Shown piece by piece: positions 38,885 to 51,380 of a stretch of DNA of 64,000 nucleotides. Every line of letters starts with the position of its first letter. Within the stretch, counting starts at the first letter, position 1. The notes below the pieces were generated by a model. The model was not told where the DNA came from, made no database searches, and saw only the letters and a program-made list of their open reading frames with translations. The stretch lies in assembly GCF_017654505.1 (NCBI RefSeq), contig NC_054555.1, forward strand, positions 960,835 through 1,024,834, in the 5' to 3' direction. The position numbers and the translations under genes are program-made. The stretch is from Polyodon spathula (Eukaryota; Chordata; Actinopteri; Acipenseriformes; Polyodontidae).

Positions 38885-38965
38885 TTCAATTCCAATTCCA
38901 TTTTCGATTCCTTCTTAAAATCAATTCCCAATCCCATGTCCAAATCCCACTCCCGTATATACCAC
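38885..38965. repeat. AATTCC-rich block, inverted relative to the following array
   Basis: The plus strand has TTCAATTCCAATTCC, TTAAAATCAATTCCC and similar words. These are the reverse complement of the GGAATTGATTAAAA units starting 110 bases downstream, so the block could pair with part of the array. Confidence 0.7.
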
Positions 38966-39077
38966 CTGAATTAATGGAAGCATTTGTATTGCAGTTGTGT
39001 AATAGCATGCTGTCAAGCAGTGCAGTGCTTGACCACTGGTATATATGTTTGCTCAATGAAGACTAAGCTGTAAAATG

Positions 39078-39838
39078 AAATGGAATTGGAATTGATTAAA
39101 AGAGAACTGGAACTGGAATTGATTAAAAAGAGAATTGGAATTGGAACTGGAATTGATTAAAAAGAGAACTGGAACCGGAACTGGAATTGATTAACAGAGA
39201 ATTGGAATTAGAATTGATTAAAAGAGAATTGGAATTGGAATTGGAATTGATTAAAAGAGAATGGGAATTGGAATTGGAATTGATTAAAATAGAATGGGAA
39301 TTAGAATTGGAATTGATTAAAAGAGAATTGGAACTGGAATTGATTAAAAGAGAATGGGAATTAGAATTGGAATTGATTAAAAGAGAATGGGAATTGGAAT
39401 TGGAATTGATTAAAAGAGAATGGGAATTGGAATTGATTAAAAGAGAATTGGAATTGGAATTGATTAAAATAGAAAGGGAATTAGAATTGGAATTGATTAA
39501 AAGAGAATTGGAATTGGAATTGATTAAAATAGAAAGGGAATTAGAATTGGAATTGATTAAAAGAGAATTGGAACTGGAATTGATTAAAAGAGAATGGGAA
39601 TTAGAATTGGAATTGATTAAAAGAGAATTGGAACTGGAATTGATTAAAAAGAATGGGAATTGGAATTGGAATTGATTAAAAGAGAATTGGAACTGGAATT
39701 GATTAAAAGAGAATGGGAATTGTAATTGACTAAAAGATAATGGGAATTGTAATTGATTAAAATAGAATGGGAATTAGAATTGGAATTGATTAAAAGAGAA
39801 TTGGAATTGGAATTGATTAAAAGAGAACAGAAATTGGA
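39078..39838. repeat. GGAATT / GATTAAAAGAGAAT compound satellite
   Basis: About 760 bp made of one to three (T)GGAATT hexamers followed by GATTAAAAGAGAA, giving variable units of about 24 to 36 bases. Substitutions such as GAACTGG, GAATGGG and AAATAGAA mark subtypes. Because hexamer and 12-base blocks keep the frame, a plus-strand open frame of 162 codons rich in LELELIKRE results. It is antisense to slit3 and I do not consider it a gene. Confidence 0.93.
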
Positions 39839-42800
39839 AATTTAAAAAAAAAAAAAAAGCAATTGACTCGATCCTGCTCTGCACTGGCTTAAAAACAGGG
39901 CCAGACGCAACCAGAAACAATGCTGAATGAATAGCACTGATCTAAACCTGAACACAGACTCAACAAAGACACAAGGGCATCCAGGAGGGCAAGCCATAGC
40001 GCGCCAGACTGGAAGATAACAAACAGCCCCAAAGCCAGGTCATCTGTGAGCTTTAAACACCACAGGGAGCCTAATAACCAAGGAGGATTGAATCAGCCTC
40101 ATATCAAACCCAGCGCGAGAACAGAGAACCTTCAAGGACAGTAGTGCTGTGTCGGAAAGGTTACTCAGGCAGCCAGTCCCTGAGTGAAGGAGAATTAGCA
40201 GATAGCGCTTCTATGAGAACACACCCTGCGAGTGGGGCTGAGCGCACACCAGGTTAATGCTGTTACTGCAGTTTCCTGGAGTGGAAAAGGAAACGTTATT
40301 GCAATTTGATTAGAAACAAATGTCAACAGCACTGGGTTAGGCCATGCTGGGGACAGGGTGACTGGGGAAGCCAAGGGTCTGAAACACGGAGAAAGTCAGA
40401 GAGGCAGCATCCCTGCATTAGAAAAAGGGAGCCCATCCACACATATACCCAGAAACACGCTGGCAAAACACACCCGTTACTATGATGTGGCAACGCACCC
40501 AGGACGACTCATCAGAATCTCTAGAATCACCCATAACCTGTCTGTGACCTTCTCACATGACATTACAAACAAAACAACGAACATATAACCGGAAAACCAA
40601 GAAGTGTTGATCACTCTGTGGAAGAGAATGTGCTTTAATTGCATGGGACACCTGGTGATCCACTGAGAGCTATTGCCTAAGAGACCTACTTGAATCAGAT
40701 GGTTGTTAGGTAATGCTAAACAGCATTGCAACCCTGCCAAGGGCAATACCTGTTTATTGCACAAGCCAGTACAGGGTGGAAATAAGACTCCTATTGCATA
40801 GCAGTTTCACACATTCCAGGTTTTACTACCAGCTTCATTAGCTACTGTGTACAGGCAACAAGCTCAGGTGCGTCTTAATATCACAGCAAAACCAGGAATG
40901 GATCAAACTGCTTTGCAATGGGAGTCTTATTTCCAACCCTGAAACTCTTTTCTCAAAAAAGAAAAAGAAAATCTCAGTTCTTCAGCTAGCCCAGTTTGCT
41001 ATATATCTAACCGTGGGGGTAGGGTGGGGGCTGCAGCCTCTCCTGCCCCACACATTCATCCAGCTGAGCTCTGAAACAGGAAGCAGGTAGGATCTTGCTG
41101 CAGTGAGCCCAATTTTCCCTCCCACTGCTGTGCAAAAATACAACTTAAAGTGAATTTAAAATAAAAAGACAACGTCAAAAAGACCAGTAGACCAAAACAC
41201 ACAAAACTGTAAAAAGACAATACACACTGCTTTTATGCTTTTACAGACATACTTCCCTTCCTTTTCTTTTCTAATTTCTACATTCCTAAAGACAAGTAAT
41301 GTCTCAATTGGAAAGTCTCCCCATGGTAAGAGCCTGTCTCTTGCTAATGAGCTGTTGATATTTACACTCAGCTAGCTGACAAGGGAAGCACAGCGGAGCG
41401 GAGCGGAGCACTCACAGCCAACGAGCCGTGAGCCGGCAAAGAGCCTCCGGTTTGCTTAAGCATTGGATTTGCAGAAAGAATGGACAGGCAGGCAGCAAGA
41501 ACAAGGAGACACCTGCCAGAACACTGTCAATAAGACACAGGTCCACCGCCAGCAATCAGGAGGTTAAACTGACCATGCAACCAAGCTGGGGGTAGAAAAC
41601 TGCAATGCAGCCTTAGAGATTGTGTCTCAAAACACATCAGCAACTTGAACAGTCAAAATCTGTCAAATCTGCTGGTTTTCCATATTGAGCTAAATTGACT
41701 TTTACCTGCGAGATGAAGCCTTTATATATAGTTCTGCAATGCACCTGGGATGTCAATTCAAATCAGTCGTCACAGTCGATTTACACAAAGGCATGTGCAA
41801 CAAATTGAAGTTCCTGTTTTTTTTTTTTATCACAGTTAATCTGCAGTACCTTATCTGTTTGCCACTGTCAAATTTGACGTTTCTAGTTTCAGTGCTAATG
41901 TCTTTGACTGTGTTTTCAATGTGTCTCTTGAGTTTGTCTGTGCATTCACATGTGTGCAATGGTGTCTACATGTAAAAAGGTGTCACAGAGCCAAACATAC
42001 ACTTCAGTGCACGCAAAACAAAGTTAAGCAAAGCCGAATTCCCTTTAACCAAACCCATCGCCGGCAGCTGGGAAATACACAATGACATGAAACACTCACC
42101 ACACGAGTGGCATTTCATCACAGAATTGAGCAGAAGGGTCCTGCAGGAGCCTGTGGTGACAGAATTGCAAGAATGCCTTTCACACACACTGGAGATGTAC
42201 CTGCCTTCTAAAAGCAGTCATTCACTGTGTCTTTGCATTTGCAATGTTGAATCCTTACACAACCTGGTATGACGTTGTATTATTTCTCCTAGCAACTGCT
42301 GTTGTTCCACTGTAAATAACTGAAGGAATCTCTATAGAAACATCTGTAAGTTTACCAGGTGGTAACCAGTTGCTATCTGATTGCAAAAGACAGTAAGTGA
42401 TTGCAGATCGCTACAGAGAGATTTAAAGCATGGGATGTTTCAGCTATACAACTGAGATCAAACAAAGCTAGTAACTGTTAAAAAGAAAAAGAGGGGTCAA
42501 CTTTTAAACAGTCTCAGGTGTTCGATCTGCACAGGCGCCAGCACTTTAAGGGTTAAATCCATCCTCGACACCAATAAGTGTCATAATGGGAATCAGAAAG
42601 CATTTCGCTCAGCTATGTTCAGAATCCGAGGCATCACGCAATATCATTTAGGTTGTTTATCCTCAAGTTTGGCGTCCGTTCAACGTGGTTTCGAACTCAC
42701 TTGAGTCAACAAAGCAGGACCCCTCCTAGACTCCTTTGTGCCTACAGAGGTCATGATGTCATCACACAACATTCCTAATTACACCCCCACTGCCATTCCC

Positions 42801-44020
42801 TCATTTCCATACTATTTTATTTCAGGGAAAAAAAATGACTGTGGCCGTTTTGGGTCCTCCTTTTTCATTGAGAGAAATCGTATGTGACTGGCACCGTGAC
42901 CACAAGGGATCCCCCAGCTTGGTTCTGGAAACAGGAAAACCTCCCCCCACTCCCGGGGTGAATAAGCCAAAGAGACAGGGTTGAATAATCCAGGATTAGT
43001 GTATCCGCCTGCATTTTGGCCAACCGCAAATGTTCCAAAGCTCTGTTAGCGGAGGAGTTCAGCCTCCCATGGTATTTATTTATTTGGAGATTTGTACAGG
43101 CAGTGGCCCTTAGACTCTGAACCACATTTGTTTTTATAAAGACCCTGTTCCCAAGCTATGTGTGGAATGTATATAAGACACCCTGAACTACAGCATGTGC
43201 ATTTCTCCAAAACCAGCCCTGTCCCCATGCAGGGGGTGTCGAGGACAGCCAGAATGCAATAGGAACATATTAACACTTCGCTTATCCTTGTTCTGCATGG
43301 CCGCAACAGCTGGCCTCCTCAACCTCCTGTATAAAGGCTGCAGACTGGCACGTTTTACAACACAGGCAAACACAATCTTTCTGAATCATTTACTTTCCTT
43401 CCCCTTTCTTTCATTCATCTGTTGACTGCAGCATCTATAAGCCCTTGTAGGACACCCTGAATAATTTGCCATGCTTTCTGTATTTGAAAGTGCTATTGGG
43501 AAATCCAGTCATTATGGGTTTTTATTCCTTGTTCTTTCTGAACGGCTCTGTTTCTCTAACAAGATCAGACGTGACACAGATCTTAGACTGGCCTCCGACT
43601 TCCTGCTTGAAACTTGGAAATAGGATGTCAGAGGTCAGAAAAACCCATCTCCTGAAGAAAACGAGCTGTGAGTAAGATCAATCAGCACTGATCAAGAAGC
43701 GCGCAAACTGAAGAAAAAAGATGTGAGCCACCAACTGCTCTTACTAACATGCTACTTAAATCTACTTAATTTAAGTCTGTGTGTTTCACAAGCCCCCACA
43801 CTCTTCACAAAGCTATCCCACTAATGTCTGAACCCATAGCACTTGGAGAGCTAAAATCATTGCCGAGGAAATTTGTATAAAAAGCAACAAGCCCATTAAC
43901 GATGTCTTTAAATAAGCCTGTCATTCTGCTTCATTCACTGTACTGTGACTGAGCAGAGACACAAGTGAAATACAAACCTTAAATACTGGGTGTAATCAAC
44001 AACACATTGTGTTACTGCAG

Positions 44021-45202
44021 TTCCCACAGAAGCCCAGCACTCTAACCACTGAGCTACTCAAACCCAATGCCTTACCCACAGCAGCCCACAACTCTAACCA
44101 CTGAGCTAAAACCCAATGCCTTACCCACAGCAGCCCAGCACTCTAACCACTGAGCTAAAACCCACTGCCTTACCCACAGCAGCCCACAACTCTACCCACT
44201 GAGCTAAAACCCAATGCCTTACCCACAGCAGCCCACAACTCTACCCACTGAGCTAAAACCCAATGCCTTACCCACAGCAGCACAGAACTCTACCCACTGA
44301 GCTAAAACCCAATGCCTTACCCACAGAAGCCCAGCACTCTAACCACTGAGCTACTCAAACCCACTGCCTTACCCACAGCAGCCCACAACTCTACCCACTG
44401 AGCTAAAACCCACTGCCTTACCCACAGCAGCCCACAACTCTACCCACTGAGCTAAAACCCACTGCCTTACCCACAGCAGCCCACAACTCTACCCACTGAG
44501 CTAAAACCCAATGCCTTACCCACAGCAGCCCACAACTCTACCCACTGAGCTAAAACCCACTGCCTTACCCACAGCAGCCCACAACTCTACCCACTGAGCT
44601 AAAACCCACTGCCTTACCCACAGCAGCCCACAACTCTACCCACTGAGCTAAAACCCACTGCCTTACCCACAGCAGCCCACAACTCTACCCACTGAGCTAA
44701 AACCCAATGCCTTACCCACAGAAGCCCAGCACTCTAACCACTGAGCTAAAACCCACTGCCTTACCCACAGCAGCCCACAACTCTACCCACTGAGCTAAAA
44801 CCCACTGCCTTACCCACAGCAGCCCACAACTCTACCCACTGAGCTAAAACCCAATGCCTTACCCACAGCAGCCCACAACTCTAACCACTGAGCTAAAACC
44901 CAATGCCTTACCCACAGCAGCCCAGCACTCTAACCACTGAGCTAAAACCCAATGCCTTACCCACAGCAGCCCACAACTCTAACCACTGAGCTACTCAAAC
45001 CCAATGCCTTACCCACAGCAGCCCACAACTCTACCCACTGAGCTAAAACCCAATGCCTTACCCACAGCAGCCCACAACTCTACCCACTGAGCTAAAACCC
45101 ACTGCCTTACCCACAGCAGCACAGAACTGTAACCTCTGTGCCAGTCAAACCCACTGCCTTCCACATTGCAGCCCAGCAATTACCACCACTAAGCTCTCAA
45201 AC
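44021..45202 (-). repeat. 49-bp minisatellite built from a tRNA-like SINE head, about 24 copies
   Basis: The plus-strand unit is CACTGAGCTAAAACCCACTG, CCTTACCCACAGCAGCCCAC, AACTCTACC. The minus strand of each unit reads TTTTAGCTCAGTGGGTAGAG or ...GTGGTTAGAG, that is an A-box-like TAGCTCAGTGG, then a GC-rich arm and GGCAGTGGGTTT, a partial B box at the unit junction. Outer copies (44045, 44349, 44990) keep GCTACTCAAACCC as in the 10.4-kb array, so both arrays share an ancestor. Inner copies have lost the TACTC segment (AGCTAAAACCC) and are highly uniform. Confidence 0.9.
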
Positions 45203-46019
45203 CTGAGCTCCTTAGATGTTCTGTTTTCTGAACCTCAGCAAGAACCCTATTCACTAACCAAACTTCCAAATGTTCCTGACTGTATTGTATCTCCAGCCCC
45301 TTTGAAAACGTGCTTGTGTCAGTTGCAGCTGCATCTTTACACTGCCAAATGCCATAATGATCACACCATCAGATTAACAGACAGAGTGTTATAAAACAAT
45401 ATCTATAAAGGGATGTCGACCGACAATGTAGCATTCTCAGGGACACCCCTGTGACAGCAGGACACAAGAGTCTTAACATTGCCTGGCACTTAATAAAACC
45501 AGTTCCCTTTCAGACAGTGTTGCTTCACTCTAATGGGGCGTGCTGAGCTAGCTGGAACTCTCTTCTTTGAATGCTTCTTTCCACAATCCCAGAAGGCTTT
45601 AGAAACAGTTATATTGCAGGACTGTATGAACCAGGACAGTAACTAACTATAGGAGAGTTTTATCCTCTGTTCTGCCTGCAATGCACCTGATATTCTGTAG
45701 AAAATACTATATACTAGTTGAAATGTAATTAGAAGCACCCTGGCCACAGCGTGGGAGATGATGTATGGAAGGGTTCTACACAGCCAGCAAACATGTGACA
45801 TGCCCCAGCAAGGGTAATCACTGTTCTTCTCAACAACTAAATCTTGTGTGCCTTTTATCAAATCTTTGTTTATTTTTTCTTCTGTTCTGGGAAGATGGTA
45901 ATACTATGGAAACAAGCATCGAGACCTAATGCTAACCGTGATTCTGAGTAAGTGATCATACTTTCTGCTGCATGGGATTTCACAGTGATTTTATGTCAGT
46001 GTACTACCCCAGTGCACAG

Positions 46020-46100
46020 TAAAAGCTAAGCAAAGTGTAGCGAAGCAAGGTAAAGCCATGCTCTAAAAACTTGGCATGGTGTACCATAAATATGCACATT
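46020..46100. repeat. Degenerate AAGC(A/T)AAG / CATGGTA repeat
   Basis: Words such as AAAAGCTAAGCAAAG, AAGCAAGGTAAAGCCATG and GGCATGGTGTACCATAAA resemble those at 4040-4200, suggesting a shared dispersed repeat. Boundaries are vague. Confidence 0.3.
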
Positions 46101-47465
46101 AACCACACTGAACATTTTAAATGGAAGTGGCTTTTGAAACTATTGCCGGGTAAAACTCCCTGTGCGTCGAGAACTGATACTGATTTCAGGCGATGATGGT
46201 TCATGCAGGTTAGCACAACGAATAACAGCAGTATTTTATAATTCTGGGGCCAAAAATAAGAGAGCCCACGCTTCCTGCATTCATCGATATTCGCCTTTAA
46301 ACAAAGGACAGAAAAAGCAGTTTTGTCTACTTCAGCTTCATAGTCACATTTCCGAAATAGTTCAGCTTCACGGCTTGAGGAGTCTAGTAATTGCTAAGCA
46401 AACGGGTGGGGGGTGAACAGGACAGGGCAATACATCCCAAAATGATTACTTTATCACAAAAACCCAAATCGTTTTTAAACTTCAGAAAGAAAACTGTATT
46501 AATGAATGAACCTCCATTATGTTTAGAACAGCCCGTCTATCTGCCTGTTCTTCAGAAGAAAGCACTTTCTCCTTCGTCTCGAGCTCTGCGACTATCAAAA
46601 CCATTTCTTTGCTTCTCCAGATCTGAGATGGAGAGAGGGAACAGCAAAGGCCACCTTCTCTCCCAAAGTGATGAGCTTTCAAGAAAGATCCAAGGACTGC
46701 CTGAGACATACATGACGTCCCCACATCACCAGAACTCAAGGGCATGTCTGCAAGCCCAGAACTGTCAGAGTTCATTACCTTCCGGGCTTCCAGGCTCAGC
46801 TGTGGGGCTCGTACAGAAGGATCTGGTGAGAGGGCTTCTGCTGCCATCTGATTACAAAGAATTAAACTCAAGCCCTCCCCTGCATACCAGAGCTGGGGGC
46901 CTGGGATCCCTATGCGGGGAGAAAAGACTCGGTGGAGCCAATGCAAAGATGAAGGGAAGACAGCAAACTGACAGAGTTAATGGAGTGAATTATTGTGTAG
47001 AAATGTCTACAATTGTGCATAAATATCCGCACACAGCGACGAGGACTCTTGGGAAAGCATTGACCCTCAACATCAAGAACATATACCAAGTGAGCTCTAT
47101 TAATATCGTTGATAAAGTTATGAAGTTCTAGTGTGTATGCTTCTTGCCTGGGAGGATATTTGACCCAAGTGTGTGTTCTACTGCATATATTATCCTCTAG
47201 TTGTGACAATATGATTGATCTCACCAGTTTTTTTTGTTTTGGGTGATTTCCTGTTAAACTCCTGTTAAACTCTTGCCAATCCAGCAATTTTTAAACATGT
47301 TGTCTGTTCTCATTTTAAAAGCACTCCATAATATGGATGCTAATTAGCTAGCTTGTGAAATGTGTATAGTAAGTCAGTAATACAATGAATGGGTTTTTGA
47401 TAACTGCATGCCATCTGAAACCTCCCAGTTGCACGGCTAGCTGGCAAATAGCCTGTGCAACATCT

Positions 47466-48130
47466 CCACTCATAACTGCAGTGTGTGCTAGTAGTAAAGG
47501 AAAGAGAACTCCACTCAACACTGCAGAGCGCTCTAGCAGTATAGGAAAGAGAACTCCACTCTCCACACTGCAGAGCGCTCTAGCGGTATAGGAAAGAGAA
47601 CTCCACTCTCCACGCTGCAGAGCGCTCTAGCGGTATAGGAAAGAGAGCTCCACTCTCCACACTGCAGAGCGCTCTAGCAGTATAGGAAAGAGAGCTCCAC
47701 TCTCCACACTGCAGAGCGCTCTAGCAGTATAGGAAAGAGAGCTCCACTCTCCACGCTGCAGAGCGCTCTAGCGGTATAGGAAAGAGAGCTCCACTCTCCA
47801 CGCTGCAGAGCGCTCTAGCGGTATAGGAAAGAGAGCTCCACTCTCCACGCTGCAGAGCGCTCTAGCGGTATAGGAAAGAGAGCTCCACTCTCCACGCTGC
47901 AGAGCGCTCTAGCAGTATAGGAAAGAGAGCTCCACTCTCCACGCTGCAGAGCGCTCTAGCGGTATAGGAAAGAGAGCTCCACTCTCCACGCTGCAGAGCG
48001 CTCTAGCGGTATAGGAAAGAGAGCTCCACTCTCCACGCTGCAGAGCGCTCTAGCGGTATAGGAAAGAGAGCTCCACTCTCCACGCTGCAGAGCGCTCTAG
48101 CGGTATAGGAAAGAGAACTCCACTCAAAAC
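47466..48130. repeat. 47-bp minisatellite, about 14 copies
   Basis: The unit is CTCCACTCTCCACGCTGCAG then AGCGCTCTAGCGGTATAGGA then AAGAGAG, with a 47-base period from 47523. Each unit has the 10-bp palindrome AGAGCGCTCT. The main variants are CACACTG/CACGCTG, AGCAGTA/AGCGGTA and GAGAA/GAGAG. The first copy (47466-47520) is diverged and the array ends with GAACTCCACTCAA, which also occurs at the start. It is unrelated in sequence to the 47-bp array at 23 kb. Confidence 0.95.
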
Positions 48131-49147
48131 TGTCCTTTCTTACTTCTTGCAATGTAATCATTTATTCTATAGCCTACAGTAGAGCTCTGAAATAGGTCAT
48201 TCAGGTATTAGATCAGGAAAAAAAGCCCTTTCCATCAACACACTCTTAAAAGAACTCTACAAAGATGCAATTGCAAAAGAAATAGCAATAGCAATACTCA
48301 AAATGCCAAGACCGCACTGCTTAAAGGTGATGATGTGAGAGTGATAACTCTGTATTCACAGTTTGCAATGGGTGTTGTACAACAAACTCTGTGAATAAGA
48401 TTTAGAAGTGCTTTACTAATACAAACAACCCCAAACACAAAGATGCAGTTCACTACATCTGCTTCCACTTTGAAACTCTGATTGCAATACTAATCTTTAT
48501 TTCTGTTCAGACAGGCAGGGTTTTCAATCCATTTTCCGCTTTCATTCAGGGTAAATCTCACTTAAGACACATAAAACAATGTCACAACTCCCCCCTCCCC
48601 CTGTACTGTACATATACAGTATATATTAGACGTCTTGCATCCACTTTGGCCTTTTGAACATGTGCAAACTGTTCAGCCCATTTGAATCCAATTATCATCC
48701 CCCCAGTTTCCATGGGAACCACCTGCGATAAATGCTGGGGCCCATAATAGCCTGAGCCATTTCCCAAATTACACCCGCCCTCAATCAGCATGGAACATTA
48801 GGCTCGTTCCTTCTCCGATTCCTGAGATAGTCTGGGCTGAAAGCGGTCCCGTGCCTGTCTGCCAGCCATGATAAACAGGGGTCTCCGTACTAAGGTCAGC
48901 ACCAAAATAAACTTCAATGAAAAGCAAAGAGGCATTTCCATTAGATTAGGCTGTGGGACAGGGAGAGAGATACACTGACTCCTTAAAGAACCCTAATGCA
49001 CCTGGGATCCAGCTCCAAAGCAACTACTTCTTGTTATCAGAAGCTATTTTTTCTTTAATCTGCTGATACTTCCAGTGTACAGGGTATAGTCCCTCTGATC
49101 ATGAGTGCCTGTATCTAAAGAGGACCTGTCCACACACAAGGGACTAC

Positions 49148-50698
49148 CTCAGCTCTAACCACTATTCCACACCGCCTCCCAGCCCCTCAGCTCTAACCAC
49201 TAGAGCACACCGCCTCCCAGCCCCTCAGCTCTAACCACTAGAGCACACCGCCTCCCAGCCCCTCAGCTCTAACCACTAGAGCACACCGCCTCCCAGACCC
49301 TCAGCTCTAACCACTATTCCACACCGCCTCCCAGCCCCTCAGCTCTCACCACTAGACCGCACACCGCCTCCCAGCCCCTCAGCTCTAACCACTAACCCAC
49401 ACTGCCTCCCAGTCCCTCAGCCCTAACCACTAGACCACACTGCCTCCCAGTCCCTCAGCTCTAACCACTATTCCACACCGCCTCCCAGCCCCTCAGCTCT
49501 AACCACTATTCCACACCGCCTCCCAGCCCCTCAGCTCTAACCACTAGACCACACCGCCTCCCAGCCCCTCAGCTCTAACCACTAGAGCACACCGCCTCCC
49601 AGCCCCTCAGCTCTAACCACTAGACCACACCGCCTCCCAGCCCCTCAGCTCTAACCACTAGAGCACACCGCCTCCCAGTCCCTCAGCTCTAACCACTAGA
49701 GCACACCGCCTCCCAGTCCCTCAGCTCTAACCACTAGAGCACACCGCCTCCCAGTCCCTCAGCTCTAACCACTAGAGCACACTGCCTCCCTCCCAGTCCC
49801 TCAGCTCTAACCACTAGAGCACACCGCCTCCCAGCCCCTCAGCTCTAACCACTAGAGCACACCGCCTCCCAGCCCCTCAGCTCTAACCACTAGACCACAC
49901 CGCCTCCCAGCCCCTCAGCTCTAACCACTAGAGCACACCGCCTCCCAGCCCCTCAGCTCTAACCACTATTCCACACCGCCTCCCAGTCCCTCAGCTCTAA
50001 CCACTATTCCACACCGCCTCCCAGACTCTCAGCTCTAACCACTAGACCACACCGCCTCCCAGCCCCTCAGCTCTAACCACTAGACCACACTGCCTCCCAG
50101 CCCCTCAGCTCTAACCACTCCACAGCCTCCCAGTCCCTCAGCTCTAACCACTAGACCACACTGCCTCCCAGTCCCTCAGCTCTAACCACTAGACCACACT
50201 GCCTCCCAGCCCCTCAGCTCTAACCACTAGAGCCACACTGCCTCCCAGCCCCTCAGCTCTAACCACTAGAGCACACCGCCTCCCAGCCCCTCAGCTCTAA
50301 CCACTAGAGCACACCGCCTCCCAGCCCCTCAGCTCTAACCACTAGAGCACACCGCCTCCCAGTCCCTCAGCTCTAACCACTAGAGCACACCGCCTCCCAG
50401 CCCCCACACTAACCCTCCCAGTCCCTCAGCTCTAACCACCAGAGCCACACACCGCCTCCCAGCCCCTCAGCTCTAACCACTAGTCCACACCGCCTCCCAG
50501 TCCCTCAGCTCTAACCACTATTCCACACCGCCTCCCAGCCTCTCAGCTCTAACCACTAGAGCACACCGCCTCCCAGACCCTCAGCTCTAACCTCTAGACA
50601 ACACTCAGTCCCTCATATCTAACCACTAGACCACACTACCTCCCAGTCCCTCATCTCTAACCTCTAGTTAATACCGCCTCCAGTCCCTCAGCTCTAAC
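49148..50698 (-). repeat. 38-bp minisatellite of tRNA-like A-box units, about 40 copies
   Basis: The plus-strand unit is CCTCAGCTCTAACCACTAGA then GCACACCGCCTCCCAGCC. On the minus strand each unit reads GGGAGGCGGTGTG then (C/G)TCTAGTGGTTAGAGC. This is the same layout as the 5' head of the full SINE copies here (GAGGCTGTGTG then GTCCAGTGGTTAAAG), including the A box. The array is therefore best read as a tandem amplification of the first part of a tRNA-derived SINE. Variation among units: ACTATTCCACACC, ACTAGACCACACT and ACTAGAGCACACC subtypes, CCCTCAG versus TCCCTCAG, and a few short or long units near 50110 and 50400-50450. Confidence 0.92.
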
Positions 50699-51300
50699 CC
50701 CAATGAATAGTGTGCTCTACGCTGCCCCAGTGCTCATGACATGTAGATAACTTTGTATAAACAACCATTATGCAGTGGAATTTTGCAGAGTCAATAAAGG
50801 CTGCTGGCTTAATTGCTAAGAAAATAATTCATGGTCTGCTAAAAATAATATGCGAGTGACCCATAAACAGCTTAATAAAATGTCTACAGCACAGTCCTGG
50901 CTGCTAAACCTCCTCAGAGCTGTGGCAATGACAAACGCAAGCGACGGCCGCTGAAGTAATGCATACCATTCCTCCTCCTGCAGGAAACAGGGCCCTCATC
51001 AGCATCACTGCTGCGCTGGGCTCTAAGAGAAAACTCATACAGAGGAATGCACTCCACAGCATGCATGCCACTCTGGGCAGGTCGTGGGAAAATGGGGGAT
51101 TTATCTGTGTGGTACTTTACTCGGCCGCTTACTGTAAATAATCACACTTCATCTCCCACAAGCTGCCGCTGACATTCAGCCAGACACCCTGCACAATAAA
51201 TAGAGGGCTCTTTACTGGGATTCTGATACGCTGATACGCTCATCTCTGGGGATGGGCCACACACTCTGTTCAGAAGCCTGTAAGCTGTTCCCTGTTGGCT

Positions 51301-51302
<2 letters not shown>

Positions 51303-51347
<45 letters not shown>

Positions 51348-51380
51348 CGCACACACGCACACACGCACACACGCACACAC
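51303..51380. repeat. (CA)n / (CACACG)n microsatellite
   Basis: About 20 pure CA units followed by CACACG-type units. Confidence 0.95.

Noticed and set aside
39187..39675. Plus-strand open frame rich in LELELIKRE, looking like a coiled coil
   Set aside because: It is generated by the GGAATT/GATTAAAAGAGA array. Low-complexity charge patterns are expected from this DNA.
44021..45202. CRISPR-like appearance of regularly spaced repeats
   Set aside because: Units are contiguous tandem copies with no unique spacers, and the context is vertebrate intronic.
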